Of a stretch of DNA of 64,000 nt, positions 8,593 through 20,150 are shown in pieces (within the stretch, counting starts at the first letter, position 1; each line of letters starts with the position of its first letter). This DNA is from Glycomyces terrestris. Its GTDB lineage: Bacteria; Actinomycetota; Actinomycetes; Mycobacteriales; Micromonosporaceae. The translations under genes and the position numbers were made by a program. Where the stretch lies: positions 620,001 to 684,000 of the forward strand of contig NZ_RSEB01000002.1 in the NCBI RefSeq assembly GCF_003933745.1. The letters run 5' to 3'. The notes beneath the pieces are model-generated. The model was not told the DNA's origin. It made no database searches and saw only the letters and a list, made by a program, of their open reading frames with translations.

Positions 8593-8600
8593 AAGCGCTT
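8593..8600. promoter_or_regulatory. LacI-family-like operator core AAGCGCTT
   Basis: The perfect 8-bp palindrome AAGCGCTT has the central CG step typical of LacI-family operators that control actinobacterial sugar ABC operons. It lies about 105 bp upstream of the binding-protein start. The symmetry does not extend further and no LacI gene is in the window. Confidence 0.4.
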
Positions 8601-8898
8601 GCCCGAACGTACCAGACCTTCGACTAGCGCGCGACAGTAGGTCCCGACCAGTGGTTTTGCGGGCCCTGAGGTCGCGCTCCCAGCGCCTGCCGGTCGCCTT
8701 GAACTCCTTGATGATTCGAGTAAAGCGGCAGGTGTCGGGCCGGTGTCGGCGTTCCCCCGGAGTGCTCCCGCTTCGCGTCCCGCTCGGCGGCGGGGCCGGC
8801 CTTCGCGGCGCGCCGAACGGGCGGTGCGGGGGCCGGGCGCAATTCACTCCATTTCTGACATGTGAGGAAATCTCGGATAGTCCTACTGCGAGGTAACC

Positions 8899-8912
8899 GA
8901 ATCGGCCGATTC
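8899..8912. promoter_or_regulatory. 14-bp palindrome upstream of the subtilisin gene
   Basis: GAATCGGCCGATTC is perfectly self-complementary and ends 5 bp before a TACCTT hexamer (8918-8923) that could be the -10 box of the protease gene. A repressor bound here would block the promoter; the factor is unknown. Confidence 0.4.
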
Positions 8913-8967
8913 CTTGGTACCTTGTGACAGATGCCATAGCCCGTTTCCTCCCGAACGGTGTCCCTAG

Positions 8968-10122
<1,155 letters not shown>

Positions 10123-10139
10123 CCCGCGCCCCAACCGAT

Positions 10140-10167
10140 GAGGACCCGGCCCGGCGGCCGGGTCCTC
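10140..10167 (+). terminator. terminator after the subtilisin gene
   Basis: An 11-bp perfect stem (10140-10150 with 10157-10167) and 6-nt loop lie 18 nt after the stop. There is no U tract. Confidence 0.65.
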
Positions 10168-10267
10168 GCCCGCGCCCGCCGCGTTTCCCGGCCCGCCGCA
10201 CCGGACACCCCCTCCGCGCCGCCGCCTCCGCCTCCGCCCCGACCGGCCCCGATCCCCGACCGCGCTC

Positions 10268-10281
10268 CGCTGGCAGCGAAC
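10268..10281 (+). promoter_or_regulatory. ClgR-like activator box upstream of clpP1
   Basis: CGC-TGGCA-GCGAAC (reverse strand GTTCGC-TGCCA-GCG) matches the CGC-N5-GCG core with a GTTCGC half reported for ClgR, the actinobacterial activator of clpP operons. It lies about 40 bp upstream of a TAAGGT hexamer (10320-10325) that could be the -10 box. Confidence 0.6.
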
Positions 10282-10385
10282 ACGGAGCCCAGGCGCGTCC
10301 GATCGTCGCCGGGACGGGCTAAGGTCTGGATTGGCAGCCGCAACGCTGAAGCCCATATCGCCGAGACAGAATGAAGGTGCAAGAC

Positions 10386-11039
10386 ATGGAGCATTCGATT
10401 CCATTCTCCTCGCAGCTGGAGAAGGACGTCGTCAACGCGATCGCCCGTCGCGGCGGCGGCGGTGCGCCCGAGCCCGGTCTGGACGCCATGGTCTTCGACC
10501 GGCTGCTCAAGGAGCGCATCATCTTCCTCGGCTCCGAGGTCACCTCCGAGCTCGCCAACCGCCTCTGCGCCCAGCTCATCCTGCTGGAGGCCGAGGACGA
10601 CGAGCGCGACATCAAGCTCTACATCAACTCGCCCGGCGGCTCGGTCTACGACGGCATGGCCATCTACGACACCATGCAGTTCATCAAGAACGACGTCCAG
10701 ACCATCGCCATGGGCATGGCCGCCTCCATGGGCCAGCTGCTCCTGTGCGCCGGCACCGCGGGCAAGCGCTACGCGCTCCCGCACGCGCGCATCATGATGC
10801 ACCAGCCCTCCGGCGGCATCGGCGGCACCGCCTCCGACGTGGCGATCCTCGCCGAGCAGATGCTCTACACCAAGCAGATGTTCCAGGAGCGCGTCGCCCA
10901 CCACACCGGCCGCACGATCGAGGAGATCGAGCGCGACTCCGACCGCGACCGCTGGTTCACCGCCTCCGAGGCGAAGGACTACGGCTTCATCGACAACGTC
11001 GTCCAGCGGGTGTCCGAAGTCCCCGCCGAGTCCAACTAG
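10386..11039 (+). CDS. clpP1: ATP-dependent Clp protease proteolytic subunit 1
   Basis: Serine peptidase of family S14, about 217 residues. The catalytic Ser is in GMAASMGQ (residue 114) and His in MMHQPSGG (residue 139), with the acidic residue in the ERDSDRD segment. Actinobacterial ClpP1 and ClpP2 form a mixed double-ring barrel fed by ClpX or ClpC. ATG 10386 is preferred over ATG 10371 because GAAGG (10373-10377) is 8 nt upstream. clpP2 follows after 21 nt. Confidence 0.96.
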   Translation: MEHSIPFSSQLEKDVVNAIARRGGGGAPEPGLDAMVFDRLLKERIIFLGSEVTSELANRLCAQLILLEAEDDERDIKLYINSPGGSVYDGMAIYDTMQFIKNDVQTIAMGMAASMGQLLLCAGTAGKRYALPHARIMMHQPSGGIGGTASDVAILAEQMLYTKQMFQERVAHHTGRTIEEIERDSDRDRWFTASEAKDYGFIDNVVQRVSEVPAESN

Positions 11040-11060
11040 CAAGGAACAGGGGGAGACCAG

Positions 11061-11723
11061 ATGATGGACATCCACGCCCAGGCCGGCGGCTTCGACCCGC
11101 GCGCCCGCTACATCGTCCCGTCGTTCACCGAGAAGACCTCGTACGGGATCAAGGAGATGAACCCGTACAACAAGATGTTCGAGGACCGGATCATCTTCCT
11201 CGGTTCCCCGGTCGACGACACCTCGGCCAACGACATCATGAGCCAGCTGATCGTCCTCGAGGGCAACGACCCCGACCGGGACATCATCATGTACATCAAC
11301 TCGCCCGGCGGCTCGCTCACCGCGCTCATGGCCATCTACGACACCATGCAGTACGTGCGCCCGGACATCCAGACCGTGTGCATGGGCCAGGCCGCCTCGG
11401 CCGCCGCGGTGCTCCTCGCCGCCGGGACCCCGGGCAAGCGCACCGCGCTGCCGAACTCCCGCGTGATCATCCACCAGCCCGCCACCGAGGGCACCTTCGG
11501 CCAGGCCTCCGACATGGAGATCCAGGCCCGGGAGATCATGCGCATGCGCGACCAGCTCGAGAAGATCCTCGCCCGCCACACCGGCCAGGACGTCACGAAG
11601 GTCCGCCGCGACATCGAGCGCGACAAGATCTTCACCGCCGAGGAGGCCGTCGCCTACGGCCTGGTCGACAACGTCCTCACCTACCGCAAGAAGAACGCCC
11701 TGCCGGCCGAAGCGGCCGCGTAA
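11061..11723 (+). CDS. clpP2: ATP-dependent Clp protease proteolytic subunit 2
   Basis: 220-residue S14 peptidase with Ser in GQAASAAA and His in [10 protein letters not shown]. It begins [20 protein letters not shown] and is the typical second subunit of the actinobacterial pair, usually the one that docks the AAA+ unfoldase (family knowledge). A GGGGGAGA Shine-Dalgarno precedes ATG 11061. It is co-transcribed with clpP1, and a terminator separates it from clpX. Confidence 0.96.
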   Translation: MMDIHAQAGGFDPRARYIVPSFTEKTSYGIKEMNPYNKMFEDRIIFLGSPVDDTSANDIMSQLIVLEGNDPDRDIIMYINSPGGSLTALMAIYDTMQYVRPDIQTVCMGQAASAAAVLLAAGTPGKRTALPNSRVIIHQPATEGTFGQASDMEIQAREIMRMRDQLEKILARHTGQDVTKVRRDIERDKIFTAEEAVAYGLVDNVLTYRKKNALPAEAAA

Positions 11724-11734
11724 GACGTCCCGCC

Positions 11735-11767
11735 GAAGCGCGGCGGCCCGCCCGGCCGCCGCGCTTC
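11735..11767 (+). terminator. terminator after clpP2
   Basis: A 14-bp perfect stem (11735-11748 with 11754-11767) with a 5-nt loop starts 12 nt after the clpP2 stop. It implies that clpX has its own promoter in 11768-12007. Confidence 0.75.
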
Positions 11768-12007
11768 CGCAGCCCCGAATCCTCCCTCGATCGCCCCCGA
11801 ATGTCGCCCGTCCGCGATACCGTGGCGCTGGCACCCGCCGCCGCCCGGAACCGGACCCGCCAACACGGTCTGAGACCGCCCTGGCGCCGTGGCCGCAAAT
11901 GCGAAATACTGGATCGAGACACCGGTTCGTCCTGAATCAACGGAGCAAGCAAGCACGCACGCTCGGCGGCCCTGGATCGCACGCCGCCGAGGGAGGGAGT
12001 TACCGCG

Positions 12008-13306
<1,299 letters not shown>

Positions 13307-13324
13307 ATCCAGGCGGGGTCTCGC

Positions 13325-13660
13325 TCAGTCCTCTTTGTTCTCGTCGCGCAGGCGGCGGTCGATGTCCCGGAGGAAGTCGGGGTCGTCGTCAGGGGCCACC
13401 GGGCCCCTGGGGTCCCTCGGTCCGCCGGTGCTCCCGGTCCGGCCCGTCCCCGGCTGCGGCCGCGGCGGGCGCGCCCGGCCGACGGAGAACCAGAGGACGC
13501 CGCCGGCGACCGGCACGAGCAGGATGATGACCACCCACCACGCGCGCGTGAGCTTCCGGGGACGGTGCTCGCCTCCAAGGCAGTCGGCGAGCGCGGCGAT
13601 GACCAGCGCCAGGTGCGCCAAGAAGAGGAAGACGAACGCGCGGATCATGTCGTCAATCAT
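13325..13660 (-). CDS. PLDc_N-type small membrane protein
   Basis: About 111 residues. A first hydrophobic helix ([20 protein letters not shown]) is followed by [20 protein letters not shown] and VLWFSVGR, the pattern of the phospholipase D N-terminal domain (PLDc_N), a two-helix module also found as stand-alone membrane proteins. A Pro/Gly-rich acidic tail ends [13 protein letters not shown]. It has no catalytic domain and its function is unknown. ATG 13660 is preferred; 13687 and 13648 are alternatives. It converges on clpX with an 18-nt gap. Confidence 0.75.
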   Translation of the reverse strand: MIDDMIRAFVFLFLAHLALVIAALADCLGGEHRPRKLTRAWWVVIILLVPVAGGVLWFSVGRARPPRPQPGTGRTGSTGGPRDPRGPVAPDDDPDFLRDIDRRLRDENKED

Positions 13661-13848
13661 GCCTGTCCCGCGCCGGCGGGACAACAACGGCTCGGGGGTG
13701 TTGCGCCCTCCGTGGTGTTACTCGATAGTAACTTCGTAGGATATAGTCGGCCCTAGGCTCAGGGTCGCGACACGGCCCTTGACGTAGGCTCGGCGGAGCT
13801 TGCGAGCCGTGAATGAGGCTGGACAAGAACGACCTCGGAGGTTGGTCT

Positions 13849-14619
13849 ATGAACATCGTGGTTCTGGTCAAGCAGGTCCCGGACTCGGGACTCGCGAGAC
13901 AACTGGACGCGCAGCTGCGGGTGGACCGCAACGGCGCCAACAACGTCATGGGGGAGCTCGACGAGTACGCCGTCGAAGCCGCGCTCCAGCTCAAGGAGGC
14001 CCACGGCGGCGAGGTGACCGTCCTGACGCTCGGCCCGGGCCAGGCCACCGAGACCGTCCGCAAGACCCTCGCGATGGGCGCCGACAAGGCCGTCCACATC
14101 GAGGACGACGCCGTCGGCGGCTCCGACGCGCTCACCACCTCCGCGATCCTCGCCGCCGCGCTCGGCCGCCTGGAGTGGGACCTCGTCATCGCCGGCGCCG
14201 AGTCCACCGACTCGAACATGGGCGTCATGCCGCAGCTCCTGGCCGCCCGCACCGGCGCCCCGGCCCTGACCGGAGCCCGCAAGATCGAGACCGACGGGTC
14301 CACCGTCACCGTCGAGCACCAGCGCGCCAACGGCTACGACGTGCTCAGCGCGGCCCTGCCCGCGATCGTCTCGGTCTGGGACACCATCAACACCCCGCGC
14401 TACCCGTCGCTCAAGGGCATCATGGCCGCCAAGCGCAAGCCGGTCGAGTCGCTGACCCTGGCCGACCTCGGCATCGAGGCCGCCGGCCCGGCCGCCGCGT
14501 GGAACGAGGTCGTGGACGCGGCCGCGCGCCCCCCGCGCACCGCCGGCCAGATCGTCACCGACGAAGGCCAGGGCGGGACCGCCCTCGCCGAATTCCTCGC
14601 CGCCGAGAAGTTCATCTAG
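13849..14619 (+). CDS. etfB: electron transfer flavoprotein beta subunit
   Basis: 256-residue EtfB (FixA). With EtfA it carries electrons from acyl-CoA and other flavin dehydrogenases to the respiratory chain. Typical sequence is MNIVVLVKQVPDSG, LDEYAVEAALQLKE, VIAGAESTDSNMGVMPQ (AMP/FAD-linked loop) and SLKGIMAAKRKP. ATG 13849 is chosen over the earlier in-frame ATG (13813) because GGAGG (13837-13841) lies 7 nt upstream and the family starts there. etfA follows after 9 nt. Confidence 0.96.
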   Translation: MNIVVLVKQVPDSGLARQLDAQLRVDRNGANNVMGELDEYAVEAALQLKEAHGGEVTVLTLGPGQATETVRKTLAMGADKAVHIEDDAVGGSDALTTSAILAAALGRLEWDLVIAGAESTDSNMGVMPQLLAARTGAPALTGARKIETDGSTVTVEHQRANGYDVLSAALPAIVSVWDTINTPRYPSLKGIMAAKRKPVESLTLADLGIEAAGPAAAWNEVVDAAARPPRTAGQIVTDEGQGGTALAEFLAAEKFI

Positions 14620-14628
14620 GAGACCGCC

Positions 14629-15558
14629 ATGACCGACATCCTCGTGTACGTACCGAACTCCGGCAAGCACGCCGCCGAGGTGCTCACCCTCGCGCGCTCC
14701 CTGGGCGACGTCTCCGCGGTGGCCTTCGACGACGCCGCCGCCTCGCTCGCGGGCGAGTACGGCGCCGCCAAGGTCTACCGGGTCGAGGCCCCCGGCGCCG
14801 ACGACTACTTCGTCGACCCGAAGGCGACCGTCCTCATCGACCTCGCGCGCAGCGCGAACCCGGGCTTCTTCCTGCTGCCGAGCACCGACGAGGGCAAGGC
14901 CCTCGCGGCCCGCGTGGCCGTCGCGCTCGACAACGGCCTCATGACCGACGTCTCGGGCCTCGACGCCGACGGGACCGCGACCCAGGACGCCTTCGCGGGC
15001 GCCACGATCGTGAAGTCCAAGGCCACCAAGGGCTTCCTGCTCGCCACCGTCAAGGCCGGCGCCACCGAGCCCGCCCCGGCTCCGGGCTCGCCCGCGGTCG
15101 AGACCGTGAACGCGGCGGTGGCCGAGGCCGACCAGCGCGTCAAGGTCGTGCAGCGGGTCGACGAGCCCGCGGGGGACCGGCCGGCCCTGTCGGAGGCGCG
15201 CATCGTCGTCTCCGGCGGCCGCGGCGTCGGCTCCGCGGAGGACTTCGCGCTCATCGAGCGCGTCGCCGACGCCCTCGGCGGCGCGGTCGGCGCCTCGCGC
15301 GCGGCGACCGACTCCGGCTACTACCCGCACAAGTTCCAGGTCGGCCAGACCGGCACGACCGTGAGCCCGCAGCTGTACGTCGCGGCCGGCATCTCGGGCG
15401 CGATCCAGCACCGCGCGGGCATGCAGACCTCGCGGGTCATCGTGGCCGTCAACAAGGACGCCGACGCCCCGATCTTCGGCATGGCCGACTTCGGCGTCGT
15501 GGGCGACCTCTTCCAGGTCCTCCCGCAGGCCCTCGAGGAGATCGAGAAGCGCAAGTAG
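14629..15558 (+). CDS. etfA: electron transfer flavoprotein alpha subunit
   Basis: 309-residue EtfA (FixB). The C-terminal FAD-binding domain is clear: [51 protein letters not shown] and [12 protein letters not shown]. The N-terminal domain pairs with EtfB. AGGAGA precedes ATG 14629. It is co-transcribed with etfB and followed by a very strong hairpin. Confidence 0.96.
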   Translation: MTDILVYVPNSGKHAAEVLTLARSLGDVSAVAFDDAAASLAGEYGAAKVYRVEAPGADDYFVDPKATVLIDLARSANPGFFLLPSTDEGKALAARVAVALDNGLMTDVSGLDADGTATQDAFAGATIVKSKATKGFLLATVKAGATEPAPAPGSPAVETVNAAVAEADQRVKVVQRVDEPAGDRPALSEARIVVSGGRGVGSAEDFALIERVADALGGAVGASRAATDSGYYPHKFQVGQTGTTVSPQLYVAAGISGAIQHRAGMQTSRVIVAVNKDADAPIFGMADFGVVGDLFQVLPQALEEIEKRK

Positions 15559-15565
15559 GCGAACG

Positions 15566-15612
15566 ACCGGCGTGGCCGGGTCCCGCCGGCGGCGGGACCC
15601 GGCCACGCCGGT
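15566..15612 (+). terminator. strong terminator after etfA
   Basis: A perfect 22-bp inverted repeat (15566-15587 with 15591-15612) with a 3-nt loop begins 8 nt after the etfA stop. There is no U tract, but the stem is exceptionally stable. Confidence 0.85.
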
Positions 15613-15950
15613 GTCGGGAGGTGCGCGGCCGGCACATGAGGGGGAATCGCGTGAGCAACCGCCCCCGGCTGCAACGGTGCCCGAGGGGTCTGACAGCGGG
15701 TGGATGCGGAAGCCGTTGTGCGCGAATGGTTCTCGGGTTCGTAGTCGCCCCCGGCTGTAACGGTGCCCGGCGGGTGTGACATCGAAGGGCGGGCTGGCGC
15801 GCTCGGCGGGATTCGGGGTTTGTGAGCGGGTGCGGAGGGCGGGATGTCCCGGCCACTGGTAGGCCGTCACTCGGTCGTAACAGTCGTGGGTTAGGCTTCC
15901 CGGAGCCTCTCGTTATATAGACCCTACAGATGATGTTGGAGGAATCCGCA
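15613..15950. other. etfA-bioY intergenic region
   Basis: No gene is visible. The region holds a 35-bp direct repeat (see 15661-15781). Nearer bioY there is less GC-rich sequence with CGTAACAG (15874-15881) and TTATATAG, which could hold the bioY promoter. Leftward ORFs crossing it show no conserved protein. Confidence 0.5.
15661..15781 (+). repeat. 35-bp imperfect direct repeat, 86 bp apart
   Basis: Copies at 15661-15695 and 15747-15781 share GCCCCCGGCTG, AACGGTGCCCG and TGACA in the same order, with about four mismatches. They lie in non-coding DNA upstream of bioY and could be regulator sites, structured RNA elements or a small genomic repeat. Confidence 0.7.
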
Positions 15951-16562
15951 ATGGTCGCCTCAGCCGCCCCGATCGCCGCGCCTCGCGTGCTCGCCGACCT
16001 CCTGCCGGCTTCGAGCCGGGCCGCCGCGATCGCCCGCGACGCGGTGCTCGTCCTCGCCGGTGCCGGCGCCGTCGGCGCCTCGGCGCAGGTCGCGTTCACC
16101 ATCCCGCAGATCAGCCCGGTGCCGTTCGTGCTCACCACGTTCACCGTGCTGCTCGTGGGCGCCGCCTTCGGTCCGCTGCGCGCGGGCCTGACCCTCGGCC
16201 TCTACCTCGCCGCCGGCGCCGCGGGCGTCCCGTGGTTCACCGAGGGCACCTCCGGCTACGCCATGCCGACCTTCGGCTACATCATCGGCTTCCTCGCCGC
16301 CGCCGTCGCGGTCGGCTTCCTCGCCAAGCGCGGCGGTGACCGCACCGTCCTGAAGACCGTGGGCCTCATGGTCGTCGGCAACGTCATCATGTACGCCTTC
16401 GGCGTCCCCTACCTCGCCGTCGCCCTCGACATGAGCGCCGCGCAGGCCCTCGACGCCGGCATGATCCCGTTCCTCGCCGGCGACTTCGTCAAGCTCGTCT
16501 TCGCCGCGCTGCTGCTCCCCGGCACCTGGTGGGCCGTCAACAAGTTCCGCTCCGCGGAATAA
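15951..16562 (+). CDS. bioY: BioY biotin-uptake protein (ECF transporter S component)
   Basis: 203-residue membrane protein with about six helices. The BioY signature is seen in PVPFVLTTFTVLLVGAAFGP, LYLAAGAAGVPWF and PTFGYIIGFLAAA. BioY binds biotin and works alone or with the shared EcfAA'T energising module, which is not encoded here. ATG 15951 is chosen because GGAGG (15938-15942) lies 8 nt upstream. It is monocistronic, ended by a strong convergent terminator. Confidence 0.92.
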   Translation: MVASAAPIAAPRVLADLLPASSRAAAIARDAVLVLAGAGAVGASAQVAFTIPQISPVPFVLTTFTVLLVGAAFGPLRAGLTLGLYLAAGAAGVPWFTEGTSGYAMPTFGYIIGFLAAAVAVGFLAKRGGDRTVLKTVGLMVVGNVIMYAFGVPYLAVALDMSAAQALDAGMIPFLAGDFVKLVFAALLLPGTWWAVNKFRSAE

Positions 16563-16616
16563 GAGGCGAGGTCGCCCGCGGAACAAAACGGCGCGGCCGC
16601 TGCACAAGTATACGAG

Positions 16617-16658
16617 ACGCCAAGGGCGCCTTCGGTTCTCCGAAGGCGCCCTTGGCGT
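16617..16658. terminator. bidirectional terminator, bioY / HTH gene
   Basis: A perfect 19-bp stem (16617-16635 with 16640-16658) and TTCT loop lies between the convergent stops of bioY and the leftward HTH gene. Confidence 0.85.
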
Positions 16659-16664
16659 TCTCGC

Positions 16665-17576
16665 CTATTCGATCTCCCAGCCGATGCCCAGCGCGCCCGG
16701 CCTCGGCACCGGTTCGGCCAGTGCCACCGTTCGGTTCGGGCCCAGCTGGAGGTCGCCCGTCTCGCGCTTCTCCCGCTGGAGGCTCGACTGCGCGAAGCGG
16801 TACACGCGCTTCGGCACCGCGTCCGAGGAGAACCGCACCTGGAGCGAGTACTGGTCCACCGGGTACCGGAACGCGTTCCCGTGCCCGCTGGAGACGCCGC
16901 CGTTGCCCTGCACGACGATCTCGAACAGGTGCGTCGCGCCCTTCGGCAGCGGCGTGTCGAACACGATCTCCGCCAGCGCCACCGGCGCGTCGGGATGGCG
17001 CAGCACGTTCGGGACCGTGCAGTCGCGGACCGGCTTGAACTCGATGTCGTCGATGTCGCAGCCCGTGTCCCCGCGGTACAGCAGGATGTAGCGGTCCACG
17101 TCGTCGCGCCGCGCCCGCACCAGCATCGACAGCTCGAACACCGACTCCTGCCACTGCGAGTCCACGTGCACGATGACCTGCTGGCTGAGGATGTCGAGCG
17201 TGTGCTCGCGCGAGGCCGGCACCTGGTCGCACAGTTCGCGGACCGCGTCGCCGCCGAGGACCGCGTCAGGGCGGGGGAGCTGGCCGCGGATCGATCGGGG
17301 GCCGCGGGCCCGCTTGGGGCCCAAGAGCACCCGCAGGGACCCGGCCGGGAGCTCGAGGAGGTCTTCGAGGGCCGTCACCGCGGCGAGCGACTCGGCCCGC
17401 TCGGGGCGGGAGCGCCCGGACTGCCAGTAGCTCAGACTCGTCGTCGACACCGTGATCCCGCGCATCGAGAGGCGGTGGCGGATGCGGTCGAGGCCCAGGC
17501 CGCTGGTCTGGATCGCCACGCGCAGCGCGGTGTGGAACGGCCCTGCGCGGAGCGCTTCGGCGAGCTCGGGCGTCAT
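16665..17576 (-). CDS. HTH (XRE-like) DNA-binding protein with unknown C-terminal domain
   Basis: 303 residues. The N-terminus (about 15-70) is a helix-turn-helix of the Cro/C1 type (LGLDRIRHRLSMRGITVSTTSLSYWQSG followed by LLELPAGSLRVLLG). The C-terminal 200 residues are predicted beta-rich (VIVHVDSQWQESVFELSMLV, RYILLYRGDTGCDI, HLFEIVVQGNGG) and unassigned; they might bind a ligand or partner. Similar proteins are widespread in actinomycetes and uncharacterised. ATG 17576 is chosen; GTG 17582 would add two residues. It is divergent from iscS and might regulate it (inference). Confidence 0.75.
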   Translation of the reverse strand: MTPELAEALRAGPFHTALRVAIQTSGLGLDRIRHRLSMRGITVSTTSLSYWQSGRSRPERAESLAAVTALEDLLELPAGSLRVLLGPKRARGPRSIRGQLPRPDAVLGGDAVRELCDQVPASREHTLDILSQQVIVHVDSQWQESVFELSMLVRARRDDVDRYILLYRGDTGCDIDDIEFKPVRDCTVPNVLRHPDAPVALAEIVFDTPLPKGATHLFEIVVQGNGGVSSGHGNAFRYPVDQYSLQVRFSSDAVPKRVYRFAQSSLQREKRETGDLQLGPNRTVALAEPVPRPGALGIGWEIE

Positions 17577-17835
17577 CGGCACACACTTTCTCTCGACTCG
17601 GCTTGCGCGGTCTGTTCACAACCCGGTCCGGGGCGGCGACTCCTGTATACCGGAAAGGTAGGAGGATTCGTCAGATTCTATCGCGGCCCCACCAGCGGGT
17701 CCCAGGCCGACATCTCACCAGGCCGCCCGGGCCTTCCCACGGAGCGGAACGCGCCGCGCCCGCCGTCGCCGGCGGGCGTGACCCGCGACGCGCCGGTCAC
17801 GGCCGGGCGTGAACCGAACGTAGACTGGAGAGGCC

Positions 17836-18993
17836 ATGGCCTATCTCGATCACGCCGCCACCACGCCGATGCTCCCCCAAGCGCTCGACGCCTACGTGCG
17901 CACGGCCCGGTCCCTCGGCAACGCCTCCTCGCTCCACGGCTCCGGGCGCACCGCCCGCCGCACCGTCGAAGAGGCCCGCGAACGCATCGCCGAAGCCCTC
18001 GCCGCCAAACCCGGCGAAGTCATCTTCACCGGCTCCGGCACCGAGGCCGACAACCTCGCCGTTAAGGGCATCCACTGGGCCCGCCGCGCCGACGGGCGCA
18101 ACCGCGTCGTCACCACCGCGATCGAGCACCACGCCGTCGCCGACGCCGTCGCCTGGCTCGGCGACCACGAGAAGGCCGACGTCACCGAACTGCCCGTCGA
18201 CGAGGTCGGCCGCGTCGACACCGCCGTCCTCGCCGAACTCCTCGACGAGCGCGCCGCCGAGCTCACCGTCATCACCTGCATGTGGGCGAACAACGAAGTC
18301 GGCACCCTCCAGCCCATCGCCGAGATCGCCGCGCTCGCCGCAGCCCACGGGGTCCCCGTCCACACCGACGCCATCCAGGCCGTCGGCCACGTCCCCGTCG
18401 ACTTCGCCGCCTCCGGCGCCGCCGCCCTCACCCTCTCCGGGCACAAGCTCGGCGGCCCCACCGGCACCGGCGCGCTCCTGCTGCGACGCGACGTCACCGC
18501 CGTGCCCCTCCTCCACGGCGGCGGCCAGGAGCGCGAAATTCGCTCCGGCACCCTCGACGTCCCCGGCATCGCCGCGCTCGCCGAAGCCGTCGTCCACGCC
18601 GTCGCCACCCAGCGCACCGAGGCGCAGCGCCTCGCGCGCCTGCGCGACGACCTCGTCGCCCGCATCCGCCGGGCCGTCCCCGACGCCGTCTACAACGGCG
18701 ACCCCGAGCACCGCCTCCCCGGCAACGCGCACCTCTCCTTCCCCGGCTGCGAAGGCGACGCGCTCCTCATGCTCCTCGACGCCGCCGGAGTCGAATGCGC
18801 CACAGGCTCCGCCTGCTCGGCCGGGATCGCCCAGCCCTCCCACGTGCTGCTCGCCATGGGCGCCGACCCCGACGACGCCCGCTCCTCCCTGCGGTTCACG
18901 CTCGGCTGGCCCACCACCGAAGCCGACGTCGACGCGCTCGTCGCCGCCCTCCCCGAGGCCGTCCGCCGCGCCAAGACCGCCGGACTCTCGTAG
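17836..18993 (+). CDS. iscS: cysteine desulfurase (IscS/NifS family)
   Basis: 385-residue PLP enzyme that takes sulfur from cysteine as a persulfide. The PLP-binding Lys is in LSGHKLGGP and the catalytic Cys loop in [25 protein letters not shown] and [13 protein letters not shown] are also typical. mnmA follows 35 nt later, so the desulfurase most likely feeds tRNA 2-thiolation. A TAGACT hexamer (17821-17826) ends 9 nt before ATG 17836, so the mRNA leader would be only a few nucleotides. Confidence 0.95.
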   Translation: MAYLDHAATTPMLPQALDAYVRTARSLGNASSLHGSGRTARRTVEEARERIAEALAAKPGEVIFTGSGTEADNLAVKGIHWARRADGRNRVVTTAIEHHAVADAVAWLGDHEKADVTELPVDEVGRVDTAVLAELLDERAAELTVITCMWANNEVGTLQPIAEIAALAAAHGVPVHTDAIQAVGHVPVDFAASGAAALTLSGHKLGGPTGTGALLLRRDVTAVPLLHGGGQEREIRSGTLDVPGIAALAEAVVHAVATQRTEAQRLARLRDDLVARIRRAVPDAVYNGDPEHRLPGNAHLSFPGCEGDALLMLLDAAGVECATGSACSAGIAQPSHVLLAMGADPDDARSSLRFTLGWPTTEADVDALVAALPEAVRRAKTAGLS

Positions 18994-19028
18994 CGACCCG
19001 TCCCCTGGTTACAGTTGAAGGCGTGAAA

Positions 19029-20150
19029 ATGCGAGTACTGGCCGCCATGAGCGGCGGCGTCGACTCGGCCGTCGCCGCGGCCCGCGCCGTCGAGGCCGGG
19101 CACGACGTCACCGGCGTCCACCTGGCGCTGTCCAAGAACCCCCAGACCTACCGGACCGGGGCCCGCGGCTGCTGCACCATCGAGGACTCCCGCGACGCGC
19201 GCCGCGCCGCCGACGTCATCGGCATCCCCTTCTACGTGTGGGACATGGCCGAGCGCTTCCACGAGGACGTCGTCGAGGACTTCTACAGCGAGTACGCCGC
19301 CGGGCGCACCCCGAACCCGTGCCTGCGCTGCAACGAGAAGATCAAGTTCGCCGCCGTCCTCGACCGCGCCATGGCCCTCGGCTTCGACGCCGTCGCCACC
19401 GGCCACTACGCCCGCAAGGGCGAGGACGGCCTCCTGCGCCGCGCCGTCGACCCCGGCAAGGACCAGTCGTACGTCCTCGCCGTCCTCACCCCCGCCCAGC
19501 TCGCCCACTCGATGTTCCCCCTCGGCGACACCCCCAAGGACCAGGTGCGCGCCGAAGCCGAGGCCCGCGGCCTCGCCGTCGCCCGCAAGCCCGACAGCCA
19601 CGACATCTGCTTCATCGCCGACGGCGACACCGCCGGGTTCCTCAAGAACCGGCTCGGCAGCGCCACCGGCGACATCATCGACCAGGCCACCGGCGAAGTG
19701 CTCGGCAGCCACGACGGCGCCCACCAGTTCACCGTCGGCCAGCGCCACGGCCTCGGCCTCAAGCGCCCCGCCGCCGACGGCAGGCCCCGCTACGTCCTCT
19801 CCATCACGCCGGTCGACAACCGCGTCGAGGTCGGCCCCCGCGAAGCGCTCCGCGTCGACCGCATCCGCACCGGCCGGCCCGTCTGGCTCGCCGCCGAGCG
19901 CACCGGCTCCTTCGAGGCCGAGATCCAGCTCCGCGCCCACGGCGAGGTCTACCCCGCCACCGTCACCGTCGAGGACGGCGGCCTCTCGGCCCGCCTCCAC
20001 AAGCCCGCCTTCGGCGTCGCCGCCGGCCAGGCCCTCGTCGTCTACGACACCGACGCGGACGGCGACGCCGTCCTCGCCTCGGGGACCATCGATACCGCGC
20101 TCCGCGCGACGGAAGGCACGGCGGAGTCTTTGGAAGCCGCCGGTGTCTGA
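19029..20150 (+). CDS. mnmA: tRNA-uridine 2-sulfurtransferase MnmA
   Basis: About 373 residues. MnmA activates U34 of Lys/Glu/Gln tRNAs with ATP and inserts sulfur. The PP-loop is MSGGVDS, the active-site Cys are in NPCLRCN and [10 protein letters not shown], and the C-terminal beta-barrel ends [13 protein letters not shown] 19029 has GAAGG 7 nt upstream. A GTG at 19023 is an alternative that would fit a leaderless transcript from TACAGT (19010-19015). It overlaps the next gene by 8 nt and follows iscS directly, a partnership known from mycobacteria. Confidence 0.95.
   Translation: MRVLAAMSGGVDSAVAAARAVEAGHDVTGVHLALSKNPQTYRTGARGCCTIEDSRDARRAADVIGIPFYVWDMAERFHEDVVEDFYSEYAAGRTPNPCLRCNEKIKFAAVLDRAMALGFDAVATGHYARKGEDGLLRRAVDPGKDQSYVLAVLTPAQLAHSMFPLGDTPKDQVRAEAEARGLAVARKPDSHDICFIADGDTAGFLKNRLGSATGDIIDQATGEVLGSHDGAHQFTVGQRHGLGLKRPAADGRPRYVLSITPVDNRVEVGPREALRVDRIRTGRPVWLAAERTGSFEAEIQLRAHGEVYPATVTVEDGGLSARLHKPAFGVAAGQALVVYDTDADGDAVLASGTIDTALRATEGTAESLEAAGV

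Larger units (their letters stand above)
8491..8967. other. divergent intergenic region, sugar operon / subtilisin
   Basis: No gene is visible. The left part holds a LacI-like operator core (8593-8600) upstream of the binding lipoprotein gene. The right part is less GC-rich and holds a 14-bp palindrome (8899-8912) and a TACCTT hexamer (8918-8923) that could be the protease promoter. ORFs crossing the centre have no conserved sequence. Confidence 0.5.

Noticed and set aside
15613-15860. Cobalamin riboswitch upstream of bioY
   Set aside because: GGGGGAATC and CAACGGT pieces recall the B12 box, but the order and the CCCGC...CTGT core do not fit, and the CCGGCTG-AACGGT piece occurs twice as a direct repeat, which a single riboswitch would not explain.
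15321-16144. Leftward ORFs across the etfA-bioY gap
   Set aside because: They run antisense into etfA and bioY and show no conserved protein; the repeated peptide pieces in them come from the DNA direct repeat.
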